The translations under genes were made by a program, and so were the position numbers. Under the pieces are notes generated by a model. It was not told where the DNA came from, made no database searches, and saw nothing but the letters and a program-made list of their open reading frames with translations. From Desulfofustis sp. (GTDB lineage: Bacteria > Desulfobacterota > Desulfobulbia > Desulfobulbales > Desulfocapsaceae), in assembly GCA_030145365.1 (NCBI GenBank), contig JAQYVS010000428.1:1-13654 (forward strand): a stretch of 13,654 nucleotides of DNA, read 5' to 3'. Positions 1 through 8,164 of the stretch are shown piece by piece (within the stretch, counting starts at the first letter, position 1; every line of letters begins with the position of its first letter).

Positions 1-1540
1 GTTTTGTTTTTTTAAGTAAACGGGTGGCGGCCCAGGGAGTGACCGTAAAGGCGATAACCAGTGAAAACAGCATGGCCGCAGAGGCGCCGATCGGTATTGG
101 CCGCATATAGGGTCCCATTAATCCACCAACAAAGGCCATGGGGAGAATTGCAGCAATCACCGCCCAGGTTGCCAGAATGGTGGGATTTCCGACTTCACTT
201 ACCGCTTCAACCGCGACTTTTAGGATGGATTTTCCCTGGTTGCCAGGCAGCCGCCTGTGACGAACTATGTTTTCAACAACGACGATGGCATCGTCCACCA
301 AGATGCCAATGGAGAAAATCAAAGCAAAAAGGGTTATTCGATTCAGGGTGTAACCATACAGATAGAAGACGAGCAGGGTAAGCGCTAGTGTTGAAGGGAT
401 GGCCAGCATGACCACCAGAGATTCACGCCAGCCGAGAAATAGCAGGATCAGAATAGCCACGCCAAAGACTGCTATACCCATATGGAGAAGCAACTCATTT
501 GATTTCTCTGAGGCGGTCAACCCGTAATCTCTGGTAATGCTTACTTCGATATCATCTGGAATCAGCGTTCCTTTGAGTCCTTCAACTTTCTTCTGCACTG
601 CATCAACGACCGAGACCGCATTGGCACCGGGACGTTTGGCGATGGAAAGGGTTACCGCCGCTTCCAGACCATGACGATCCGTTGCTCCGTACATCACATA
701 GTGCGTTGGCTCTTCAGAACCGTCAACGATTTCGGCTACTTCTTCGAGATAGACCGGTTTACCACCATAAACGCCGACTACGATACGGCCTATCTGATCT
801 ACATTTTCTAAAAAGGTACCGGTTTGAATCAGAATTTCATTATTGCCACTTTCCAGCGTACCCGAATAGTCCTGGCGATTGGCTTGCTGAATGACAGGAA
901 TCAGCTCATTAATTGATAAATTTCTGGAAGCCAGCAGCAGTGGATCAAGACGGATTCGAACTTCTCTTCTCGTACCGCCGATCAAGGTTGTTTCCGCAAC
1001 TTCTGCTATGTTTTTAATAGAGTCCTCGACCTGGGATGCAACACGGCGCAGCATGAATTGATCGTAATTTTTTGAATGCAGGGTCAGGGCCAGTATCGGC
1101 ACATCGTCGATGGTATATGGTTTGATCAGTGGGTTGGATACGTTATGGGGAATTCGATCAAAATTTGTAGCAAGTTTCTGATTCAGCCTGACAATTGCCG
1201 TTTCCAGGTCTGCGCCAACATAAAATCTGACCACCAGCATGCTCCTACCTGCCATGGAGGTCGAATAGATGTATTCGACATTGGGCAGTTCGTAAAGCAG
1301 CTTCTCCATCGGGATGGTGACCTGTTCCTCAACTTCCTTTGGCGTGGCTCCCTGCATGGCAACCATCACATCGATCATTGGTACTTTGATCTGAGGTTCT
1401 TCCTCTCTCGGCAGCATGATAATGGCAAGAATGCCGAGAAGGAGGGAGCCTATAATGGTAAGCGGAGTAAGTTTTGAATCGATGAAGATTCCCGCTAGTT
1501 TTCCGGCAAACCCGCTGTGTTCAATGTCTTTTGTGTCCAT
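1..1540 (-). CDS. RND efflux permease, N-terminal half (truncated by window edge)
   Basis: Inner-membrane proton-driven pump of a tripartite efflux system (AcrB/HAE-type RND family). I translated 513 codons from the ATG at 1540; the frame is still open at base 1, so roughly half of a usual 1,000-1,100 residue permease is present. TM1 lies at about residues 24-43 and is followed by the typical PREEEPQ stretch. The periplasmic porter domain covers about 45-345 and TM2-TM6 about 350-505. The TM4 proton-relay motif GILVDDAIVVVEN carries Asp416-Asp417, matching the paired aspartates of AcrB, and is followed by a family-typical FVGGLMGPYMRPIPI stretch. The gene begins 35 nt after the adaptor stop, in the same operon. 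An in-frame TAA lies just upstream, so this ATG is the first possible one. No clear Shine-Dalgarno is seen, and a 6-bp inverted repeat abuts the start. Substrate cannot be read from sequence. Confidence 0.95.
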   Translation of the reverse strand, partial: MDTKDIEHSGFAGKLAGIFIDSKLTPLTIIGSLLLGILAIIMLPREEEPQIKVPMIDVMVAMQGATPKEVEEQVTIPMEKLLYELPNVEYIYSTSMAGRSMLVVRFYVGADLETAIVRLNQKLATNFDRIPHNVSNPLIKPYTIDDVPILALTLHSKNYDQFMLRRVASQVEDSIKNIAEVAETTLIGGTRREVRIRLDPLLLASRNLSINELIPVIQQANRQDYSGTLESGNNEILIQTGTFLENVDQIGRIVVGVYGGKPVYLEEVAEIVDGSEEPTHYVMYGATDRHGLEAAVTLSIAKRPGANAVSVVDAVQKKVEGLKGTLIPDDIEVSITRDYGLTASEKSNELLLHMGIAVFGVAILILLFLGWRESLVVMLAIPSTLALTLLVFYLYGYTLNRITLFALIFSIGILVDDAIVVVENIVRHRRLPGNQGKSILKVAVEAVSEVGNPTILATWAVIAAILPMAFVGGLMGPYMRPIPIGASAAMLFSLVIAFTVTPWAATRLLKKTK

Positions 1541-1575
1541 AACGATGGAATATGTCGTTAAAAATTATAGTCTGC

Positions 1576-2622
1576 TTATTGAAAGGTTATCTGGCGTCCG
1601 TCGCTGATCTCTTTACTGTCAGATACGACTATCTGATCACCTGCTGAAAGACCGGACAGGGCTTCAACCTGGTCGCCGTATCTGAGACCGGTTTTAATCA
1701 GTTGTAGCCTGGCAGCATTTTCTTTGACTATAAACACACGGTCCAACTGACCAAAGGGACGTATTGCTGAAACCGGAATCATGAAGGCCTTTCCACCGGA
1801 TGACGGCAGGCTGACCCGGGCAAATTGGCCGGAGCGGATTTTCGGGTTTTGAGCAATGGTGAGTTTGACCTGTGCTGTTCTTGATCTTGGATCTGCGGTT
1901 GGGGCAATTTCTGTTATTTCACCTTCAATATCCTGATTGGCCGCCTCAATTGTTACGGGCAGTTTGTCGCTTAGTGCCAGATTAGAGATAAGGGCCTCGG
2001 GCACATCAGCTATTACCTGAAGGCTGGATTCATTTTCCAGTTTCAACAGAGTTTTGCCAGGCGTAGCCAGATCACCGATATTTGCAGATTTGAGGGTGAT
2101 GACCCCGTCAAAAGGGGCCGTGATTGTCGTATAACTGAGCATGGTACGTGCTTCTTTATAAGCGGCCTGAGCAATTTTTTTGCTTTCTTCCAGGGTTTTA
2201 ACAGACTCCTGAGTGGCAGCATTTTTTTTCAAAAGATTGCGTTCCCGATTCAGATTCCTTTCGGCCTGATCAAGTTGGGCTTGAGCCTGGTTGAGCTTGG
2301 CCGTAATCTCTCCGGCGCTAATGACCGCCAGTGTTTCACCTTTGCTTACTATTGAGCCGAGTTTGACGGGTAATTCAATGATATTTCCGCTGACCCGGGC
2401 GGAGATGGTAGCGCTTTCAGCAGCCCGAACAGTTGCCATAATTTCTACTTGGCGAATGGGACTGCTCCCTTCCACTATAGCAACCTCAACCGCCAGAGGC
2501 GGCAGAGGTTCTAACGACTGATGTTGAGAGTGCTGTTCCGATTTGCAGCCAAATAATAACAACAATCCCACCAGTGGAAAAATAGATGTAAAAAATCTAG
2601 ACGGAGTAAATGGTGAAGTCAT
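1576..2622 (-). CDS. RND efflux periplasmic adaptor (membrane fusion) lipoprotein
   Basis: Links the RND permease to the outer-membrane channel (HlyD/AcrA-type membrane fusion protein, 348 aa). It starts with a hydrophobic signal and a lipobox ending LLFGC, with Cys26 as the probable lipidated residue, so it should be membrane-anchored in the periplasm. Domain order fits the family: half lipoyl motif about 71-101, alpha-helical coiled-coil hairpin about 104-162 (Gln, Glu and Lys rich), second lipoyl half about 163-196 with TITAPFDGVI, beta-barrel about 199-275, and membrane-proximal domain about 280-346. Its ATG overlaps the TGA of the upstream channel gene (ATGA). A GGAG lies 8 nt before the start inside that gene, so translation is probably coupled. 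The permease follows 35 nt downstream. Confidence 0.95.
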   Translation of the reverse strand: MTSPFTPSRFFTSIFPLVGLLLLFGCKSEQHSQHQSLEPLPPLAVEVAIVEGSSPIRQVEIMATVRAAESATISARVSGNIIELPVKLGSIVSKGETLAVISAGEITAKLNQAQAQLDQAERNLNRERNLLKKNAATQESVKTLEESKKIAQAAYKEARTMLSYTTITAPFDGVITLKSANIGDLATPGKTLLKLENESSLQVIADVPEALISNLALSDKLPVTIEAANQDIEGEITEIAPTADPRSRTAQVKLTIAQNPKIRSGQFARVSLPSSGGKAFMIPVSAIRPFGQLDRVFIVKENAARLQLIKTGLRYGDQVEALSGLSAGDQIVVSDSKEISDGRQITFQ

Positions 2623-4001
2623 GGTTGGTTCTCCAAAAGTTCTTCTGTGGTATTTCTAAATTGCTGATGTCCTGAGGCTCGGCGTAAATTTGCAATGGCG
2701 ACACTGTAATTGGCTCGGGCCGAAGATTGACGTACCAGGGTATCGGTTAATCGAACCTCGGTATCCAGCAGATCGGAAGAGAGAATCACCCCTTCCTTAA
2801 AGCGTTCTCTGCTGAGTTGGGCACTTTCTCGGGCAACTTCAACCATTTTATCGGTAACAGATCGTCTCTGAAGAGCCTGATTGTAATTAAGTTCAGCTTC
2901 TTGAATATCGAGATTGATGCCAAGTATTAATTTATGCAATTGCTCTTTTAATTCCCGATATTCAGCTTGCTTCCGATCGATTTCAGCGTTGGTTTGTTTA
3001 CCGTCCCAGATATTGTAATTCAGTTTAACACCGGCAATCCAGGAATCTCCTGAGCCATCATTTACCCACCCCTTGTCATATTGATAACTGGCAAAACCGT
3101 CCAGTGTGGGTAAATTTCGTCCTTGAACTTGCTTCAATTCGGCTTCGGCAGCCTGGAGTCTGGCGGTGAGAACTGCAAGTTCAGGACGTTCGATGTAGTG
3201 TTCCTGTTGTGGAACTACCTGATCAATTTCGGTGTTTGCGCTGATGTTCACCTGTCCCTGTTCCAGACCAAGAAGATTGAGAAATATTTTTTCTGTCAGC
3301 TCCTGCTGGTGGTTGGCAATGATCAAATTTTCACGAGTGCGTGATTTTTGAACCTCGAAGTTGAGTACTTCGGTTTTCAGCAGATCGCCTGCCTCATAAC
3401 GAGCCTCTGCTACGGCCAGCGAGAGCTCAATAGCTTCCAGCTCTGCCTTTCTGGCCTCCACCTGATCCATGGCTTGAACGATGTTTTGATATGCTCTGAC
3501 AATTTCAAATCCAAGGCGATGCTCGATTTCCCGCTTGGAAGATTCGCTTCCCAGATATCCGGATTCGGCTGCCTCAACAATTGCCTGGTCACTACCGCCA
3601 TTATAGAATCGATAGCTCAGTTCAGCTTTCAGATTCAGATCGTCGGTTCTTCCCGGATTATTGAAGTCGATCTGTTGATTAAATGTTCCCTGGTTCAGAA
3701 TATTTCCAAAGGAATATATCGGATTGTTGGTCTGTCCGTAAGTTGCACTCAGGTCAATTCTCGGATGATACAGTCTACTTTTTGCCTGATTCCGGTTTGC
3801 CTGGGCGGCTGCAATACGCTGTGAGGCGATTCTGCTGTCGGGACTGTTCTTCAGTCCAAAGATTACCGCTTGTTGGGGGGTCCAGATTTCAGGTGTCTGC
3901 GGCGGATCATCAGCCCAGCTAGTGTCCGGTGTCAGAAGTAATAGAGAACAAACCATGGCCCAACCGCAACACTGCCTGAATAACTTTGATACGATAACCA
4001 T
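2619..4001 (-). CDS. TolC-family outer-membrane efflux channel protein
   Basis: Outer-membrane factor of the tripartite pump (OEP family, 460 aa, usual length). An N-terminal signal peptide with hydrophobic core at about residues 15-24 and a likely cut after Ala30 (TSWA then DD) directs export; no lipobox is seen. The mature part shows the two repeated coiled-coil/strand halves of TolC: about 40-240, with the ALKNSPD-type opening written here as GLKNSPDSRIASQRIAAAQ, and about 260-445, with ERPELAVLTARLQAAEAE. The ATG is preceded by AGGG about 6 nt upstream, and a good promoter lies 64-92 bases upstream. It is the first gene of the operon and overlaps the adaptor by 4 nt. Having the outer-membrane factor first is less common than adaptor-permease-channel order. 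Confidence 0.95.
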   Translation of the reverse strand: MVIVSKLFRQCCGWAMVCSLLLLTPDTSWADDPPQTPEIWTPQQAVIFGLKNSPDSRIASQRIAAAQANRNQAKSRLYHPRIDLSATYGQTNNPIYSFGNILNQGTFNQQIDFNNPGRTDDLNLKAELSYRFYNGGSDQAIVEAAESGYLGSESSKREIEHRLGFEIVRAYQNIVQAMDQVEARKAELEAIELSLAVAEARYEAGDLLKTEVLNFEVQKSRTRENLIIANHQQELTEKIFLNLLGLEQGQVNISANTEIDQVVPQQEHYIERPELAVLTARLQAAEAELKQVQGRNLPTLDGFASYQYDKGWVNDGSGDSWIAGVKLNYNIWDGKQTNAEIDRKQAEYRELKEQLHKLILGINLDIQEAELNYNQALQRRSVTDKMVEVARESAQLSRERFKEGVILSSDLLDTEVRLTDTLVRQSSARANYSVAIANLRRASGHQQFRNTTEELLENQP

Positions 4002-4064
4002 TTTACCCTGTAGGTTGTGGGTTATTCTTAGTCAGATCTGCCTTATTAATTAAAAACTTAAATA

Positions 4065-4093
4065 GATATAAGGGATAGTGAATTTATTGTCAA
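4065..4093 (-). promoter_or_regulatory. Sigma70-type promoter of the efflux operon
   Basis: Read on the minus strand: a perfect -35 TTGACA (4088-4093), a 17-nt spacer and a -10 TATATC (4065-4070, 4 of 6 matches). Transcription would start near 4058, giving a leader of about 57 nt before the TolC-type gene. The region between -10 and the gene holds the 8-nt palindrome TTAATTAA (4046-4053), which could serve as part of an operator. No regulator gene is adjacent. Confidence 0.6.
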
Positions 4094-4167
4094 AAAATAA
4101 AATACCATAAACTCGAAAATTCAACTAAAAATTTGTTTCTGAGTCTCATTATCTCTTTATAACTAAT

Positions 4168-4211
4168 AAAAAAGTTGGTTATCAGGAGTTTGGATCATGG
4201 TAAACTTTTTT
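4168..4211. repeat. 9-bp inverted repeat upstream of the DUF616 gene
   Basis: AAAAAAGTT (4168-4176) and AACTTTTTT (4203-4211) are perfect inverted copies separated by 26 bases. They lie 41-84 bases before the DUF616 start, in the 250-base divergent gap with the efflux operon. The right arm ends in a run of seven T, so on the plus strand it resembles a weak AT-rich terminator, or an operator. I see no convincing plus-strand promoter hexamers for the downstream gene. Confidence 0.4.
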
Positions 4212-4251
4212 TATGCACAATATTGAATGATGAATTATTTGGAACAGCACG

Positions 4252-5058
4252 ATGAACGTTTTAAAACATCTTAAAAAAATTAACAAAATACACGGTTGGG
4301 GCAGGGCAGGTTACTGGTATTTAGTCTGTTCATTCGGACTGAACTATCTTTTTAATCGGCCGTCCCTTGCAAAACTGACATACAGAAATAGATATCAACA
4401 GGAAAAAAAGCTCTTTTACACGGTTACGACCGGTGATTACGATCAGCTCAATGAAATTCCGGTCATGCTGCCCAACTGGGATTTTGTCTGTTTTACCGAT
4501 AATCCCGAATTGAAAAGTAACAGCTGGCAGATGAAGGTATTGGAAAACGATCTCGATCTCGATCCTATCAGGTTATCACGCCATTTGAAAATCAATAACC
4601 ATCTGATTGATAACGATTATGATCTGAGTATTTATGTAGATGGCAATATTAAAATCCGTGGAGATCTGGATTCCTTTCTTGCCCAGGCATTGCCGCTCGA
4701 TAAGCAATTTGCTGTTCTTCTTCACCCCTTTCACGCTTCACTTCTAGAAGAAGTTGAGCTCTGTGTGACTACCGGCAAGGATCATGAAACTGTCCTCTGG
4801 GAGCAATATCACTATTATGTCGACAATGAGCGGTTTTGTGATCCTTTCCCACACATTAACGCCCGGATGCTGATTCGCCGGGCAAACGATGGTGATATCA
4901 GACAATTGATGGAGACCTGGTTTGCTCAACTGATGCAATGGTCACGGCGTGATCAGGTAGGATTCAACTACTCTTTGAGTAAATGTCCCAATCTTGCTCC
5001 CCACTACATTCCGTACTGGATATTCAGGTCCTATTTTAAAAAATTGGATCATTATTAA
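4252..5058 (+). CDS. DUF616 / TOD1-MUCI70-like glycosyltransferase domain protein
   Basis: Probable GT-A-like glycosyltransferase (268 aa), cytosolic by the lack of a convincing signal peptide or long membrane segment. Several DUF616 signatures appear in the family order: YTVTTGDYD (56-64), NWDFVCFTDN (75-84), a basic RLSRHLKINNH stretch (107-117), YDLSIYVDGNIKI (123-135) with a DxN-type acidic motif that could hold metal or nucleotide sugar, LLHPFH (156-161) and the C-terminal SRRDQVGFNYSL (231-242). Acceptor and sugar are unknown. Only GGAA is seen about 7 nt before the ATG, so the ribosome site is weak; nearby upstream ATGs are out of frame. It stands alone on the plus strand and converges on the glycosyltransferase/ABC exporter group, which suggests a shared role in surface glycan or glycolipid synthesis, an inference from context. 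Confidence 0.8.
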   Translation: MNVLKHLKKINKIHGWGRAGYWYLVCSFGLNYLFNRPSLAKLTYRNRYQQEKKLFYTVTTGDYDQLNEIPVMLPNWDFVCFTDNPELKSNSWQMKVLENDLDLDPIRLSRHLKINNHLIDNDYDLSIYVDGNIKIRGDLDSFLAQALPLDKQFAVLLHPFHASLLEEVELCVTTGKDHETVLWEQYHYYVDNERFCDPFPHINARMLIRRANDGDIRQLMETWFAQLMQWSRRDQVGFNYSLSKCPNLAPHYIPYWIFRSYFKKLDHY

Positions 5059-5162
5059 ACCGATTCGTCGCCAATCGCATATTGTTTGAATAACAACAGC
5101 ACAAAAATCCGTATGATAACGATCAACCATTTCAAAACTTGATGGTAGAGATAGTAAATATT

Positions 5163-5183
5163 GGTGGGGGCACATCCCCCGCT
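5163..5183. terminator. GC-rich stem-loop between convergent genes
   Basis: GGGGG (5166-5170) and CCCCC (5176-5180) form a perfect 5-bp GC stem with loop CACAT. On the plus strand it can extend by a further G-C and two G-U pairs. It lies in the 154-base gap where the DUF616 gene (plus) and the GT-B gene (minus) converge, so it may end transcription from both sides. Neither strand has a T-run after it, so it is not a standard intrinsic terminator. Confidence 0.35.
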
Positions 5184-5212
5184 CAGCCGGTAATTGGACA
5201 GATTACAAAGAA

Positions 5213-6280
5213 TTAAAAATTAATGGAGCCAAGAGCTGTCAAAAGAGCCGATCTGATAGTGTTTTTTGAAAAAAAGCGTTGGTAACAAAGTCTGGCCTGT
5301 ACTCTTTTGTTTGGGAGTTTTTCAGGCTCTGCCATGAGGTTTGCGGCTGCTCTGGCAAGGGCCATTGGATCTGCGGGTGGAACGAATGCAATAGCGCCAG
5401 AAAATTCGGCACACATTTCTTTTGGATAGGCTTCTGACGATCTGGTGATAACCGGGCGGGCACACGCCAAAGCCTGATATACCTTGTTGGGTATGACCCT
5501 GGATGCTTTGGGAGAATCGCCGAAAACACCAAGTACAACATCAGCCCGGCCTATTCGCTCGGGCAATTCCTCATAGGGCAGCCAATCTTCAAAATATATG
5601 TTAGCAAGATCGCTGCTCTTTTTTTCGCACTGCTCCCGCATTGGACCGTCGCCAAGAAGTGTCCAGCGCACCTGCGGTACCATACGTGCAGCCTCAACAA
5701 TGACCTGAGGTGCCTGTAAGCTGATAAAACTGCCGAAAAACAGAATTTCGGGAGGCGATCCGGACGTATCCTTCTTCTGAGGTGTAAAAAACGACTCCTC
5801 GGCTCCAACTGGTATGACAAAGGTGTGGTTTTTCGGACTCGACAGGCTGGATTGGAAAAAATCTGAATGGGCCTCCGTATCAGCTATGACAATATCTGCA
5901 CTACTGTAGAGCGATTTTTCCCAGTGTAAAATACGTCTTGCCCGCCAACTGGATGCAGGGAATTTTTTTCTTTCAAATACCACCTTATCCCAACTGCTGA
6001 TCAAAGGATCGAAAATGAGTGGAATATTTTTCTTGTCGGCAAATTTTCTGGCTGAATGAAAGTCTCGATGTCTGAAACAGCCGACCCATACTGCATCAGC
6101 GCCTTCGAGATTGGAGAATTGTGCCTCGAGTGAGCCGGTAAATGAAGAATGCGGCCTGAAATCATGAAGGGTAAATCCGCATTCGACCAGGATTTGTCTC
6201 AAGATTCGATTGCGTGAATACCCAGGATCGAAACGTCCCCACCAGAGTATGTTCTTTTTTTTATAAGATGCTTCCATCAT
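5213..6280 (-). CDS. GT-B fold glycosyltransferase (GT4-like)
   Basis: Predicted cytosolic sugar transferase. The C-terminal nucleotide-sugar binding half is clear: PPEILFFGSF, VRWTLLGDGPMREQ, a short FEDWLPYEELPERIGRADVVLG block, then VIPNKVYQALACARPVITRSS, the usual GT4 donor-site region. The family glutamate in that last block (FEAL) is Gln here, a change seen in some GT4 subgroups. The N-terminal half carries NILWWGRFDPGYSRNRIL and an ADIVIADT segment. I chose the ATG at 6280 (355 aa); a second ATG follows at 6277. A TTG at 6310 would add 10 residues, but no Shine-Dalgarno supports it. It lies 81 nt after the ABC exporter gene, same strand, with no terminator between, so it is probably the last gene of that operon. 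Acceptor and sugar are unknown. Confidence 0.88.
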   Translation of the reverse strand: MMEASYKKKNILWWGRFDPGYSRNRILRQILVECGFTLHDFRPHSSFTGSLEAQFSNLEGADAVWVGCFRHRDFHSARKFADKKNIPLIFDPLISSWDKVVFERKKFPASSWRARRILHWEKSLYSSADIVIADTEAHSDFFQSSLSSPKNHTFVIPVGAEESFFTPQKKDTSGSPPEILFFGSFISLQAPQVIVEAARMVPQVRWTLLGDGPMREQCEKKSSDLANIYFEDWLPYEELPERIGRADVVLGVFGDSPKASRVIPNKVYQALACARPVITRSSEAYPKEMCAEFSGAIAFVPPADPMALARAAANLMAEPEKLPNKRVQARLCYQRFFSKNTIRSALLTALGSINF

Positions 6281-6361
6281 TATGAATCGATGTAATGTCT
6301 TTGTACTCAATAATTAGAATAACTCAACATATCTCAAAATTTCTATTCAAGCCAGACCGCT

Positions 6362-8164
6362 TCAGTGATCAAGAGAAATAGGTTCCTGCAGATCTATGTG
6401 AACCAGTTTGGCATAATGACCATTTTTCTGAAGGAGTTCATCGTGGGAACCCTGTTCAACAATCCTGCCTTTATCCATCACGAGGATTCTGTCAGCTCTT
6501 CTGATTGTAGAAAGGCGATGTGCAATAATGATAGAGGTTCTTTTCTCGAGTTGTTCTATGGCCTTTTCAAGTATCGATTCAGTTTCTGAATCGATGAATG
6601 CAGTTGCCTCGTCTAGAATCAGAATTGCTGGATTTCGGCACAGTGCCCGGGCAAAAGAAAGGAGCTGCTTTTCTCCGGATGAAAGTTCTCTTCCTCCTTC
6701 GCCTAACATGGTATCGAGTCCGTTTTCAAGCTTGGCGACAAAAGGGGTCATTGCAGATTGTTCCAGAATTTCTGTTATCTGGTAACGGGAGCAACCGCTT
6801 TCCATTCCAATATTTTCCAGCAATGTATCATCGAGAATAAGGACATCCTGCAGGATAACTCCGACAATTTGTCTGAGATTATTGAGATGCAGATTGGCTA
6901 TATCCTGCCCGTCTATGGTTATTGTTCCATGCTGAGGGTCATAAAAACGTAAAAGAAGGCTGATAAGCGTTGTCTTGCCTGAACCGGTAGGTCCGACGAT
7001 GGCAATGGTTTCGCCCGCCGCAATCGATAATGACAGATCTTTGATAATTGGTTGTTCCGGTTCGTAGCCAAAAGAAATAGTGTTAAAATCAAGATCCCCT
7101 CTAATTGGAGACAGGGTAACGGGCACATCGGGCTCGACAATATCTCGTTTGGTATCGAGCATATCAAATATTCGCTCCGCAGAAGCCAGGGCTGACTGCA
7201 CAATCGAATACTTCTGAGAAAGTTCTCGCAGAGGCTGAAAGAACAACCGCATATAAGCGATGAATGCAACCATTTCGCCAATCGTCAACGTCTGCCCGAT
7301 GATCTGCGATCCCCCATATAATAAGATCAGAGCGATTGCCGTCCAGCTCATCATCTCCGTAAGCGGCATAAAAGCAGCGAACAACCTGATCTGCTTGAGC
7401 GTACGGTTAAGATATTCGCCGCTGAGCATATTAAATTTTTCAAACCAGGTCTGTTGACGTCCAAATAGTTGAATAATCGTAATACCTGATACTGACTCCT
7501 GGACAAACGTGTTCAGACGTGAGAGTTGGCTTCTAATGGCCCTGAATTTTTCTCGGGCCACTTGAGAAAAAACAATGGTCATAATAAGAGCTACAGGAAC
7601 AAAAAATGACATGACCAGTGCCAGACGAATGTTGATCATGAAAAGTACGATCAAAATGCCGATAATGCGTAAAATGTCATTGAAAAGCGTAACCAGGACA
7701 GAGGTAAACATCTCATACATGTTCTGCACATCGTTGGTTAGCCTGGTAACCAGTCTGCCGGTCGGCTGTTTGCTTAAAAAATGTAGATCGAGATCAAGAA
7801 TATGGCTGAACAATTGCTGGCGGATACGATGCATAACTGACTGACCGACCCATTCCAGCAGGACTACCTGTATAAATGTCAGACCAAACCCGATAGTAAT
7901 CAGCACACAGTAGGTTAGACCGATCCTGCCTAAACCGTTATATCGTTCTTCTAATACTAAGCTGGATGCGGTGATATATAAATCGATCCCGATTTTGATC
8001 AGGTAGGGCAGGGCGAGGGCTGCCGCCGTTACCCCCAGAGACAAAACAACGGCAATAGTTATGGCAGATTTATATTCCCTGCTGTTTTGAAGAATCCGCA
8101 ACCACAACTTAAAGTCGTAGAAAGAAGACTTCTGACCTTTTTCCATGTAACCGAAATCACGCAT
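6362..8164 (-). CDS. ABC exporter half-transporter, catalytically complete subunit (MdlB-like)
   Basis: One polypeptide (600 aa) with an N-terminal six-helix exporter domain (about residues 30-320) and a C-terminal ATPase. Motifs, numbered from the ATG at 8164: Walker A GPTGSGKTT with Lys397, Q-loop Gln439, signature LSSGE (494-498, differing from LSGGQ), Walker B ILILDE with Asp518 and catalytic Glu519, D-loop FID instead of the usual VD, and switch His549 in IIIAHRLS. The gene overlaps its upstream partner by 8 nt. GGAG lies 7 nt before the ATG at 8164 but only about 1 nt before an alternative ATG at 8170, so I prefer 8164. With the partner it should form a heterodimeric inner-membrane exporter of the MdlAB/SmdAB/TM287-288 type. 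Substrate is unknown; a neighbouring glycosyltransferase hints at a lipid or glycoconjugate. Confidence 0.92.
   Translation of the reverse strand: MRDFGYMEKGQKSSFYDFKLWLRILQNSREYKSAITIAVVLSLGVTAAALALPYLIKIGIDLYITASSLVLEERYNGLGRIGLTYCVLITIGFGLTFIQVVLLEWVGQSVMHRIRQQLFSHILDLDLHFLSKQPTGRLVTRLTNDVQNMYEMFTSVLVTLFNDILRIIGILIVLFMINIRLALVMSFFVPVALIMTIVFSQVAREKFRAIRSQLSRLNTFVQESVSGITIIQLFGRQQTWFEKFNMLSGEYLNRTLKQIRLFAAFMPLTEMMSWTAIALILLYGGSQIIGQTLTIGEMVAFIAYMRLFFQPLRELSQKYSIVQSALASAERIFDMLDTKRDIVEPDVPVTLSPIRGDLDFNTISFGYEPEQPIIKDLSLSIAAGETIAIVGPTGSGKTTLISLLLRFYDPQHGTITIDGQDIANLHLNNLRQIVGVILQDVLILDDTLLENIGMESGCSRYQITEILEQSAMTPFVAKLENGLDTMLGEGGRELSSGEKQLLSFARALCRNPAILILDEATAFIDSETESILEKAIEQLEKRTSIIIAHRLSTIRRADRILVMDKGRIVEQGSHDELLQKNGHYAKLVHIDLQEPISLDH

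Noticed and set aside
1076..1477. 133-codon plus-strand frame antisense to the RND permease
   Set aside because: The minus-strand permease frame is continuous and well conserved here; the antisense product has no family features.
3348..3824. 158-codon plus-strand frame inside the TolC-type gene
   Set aside because: It lies wholly antisense to a clear family member and its translation shows no recognisable domain or plausible start, so it is a shadow frame.
6281..6310. N-terminal extension of the GT-B gene from a TTG at 6310
   Set aside because: No ribosome site precedes the TTG, two ATGs follow at 6280 and 6277, and the conserved part starts after them. Kept only as an alternative start.
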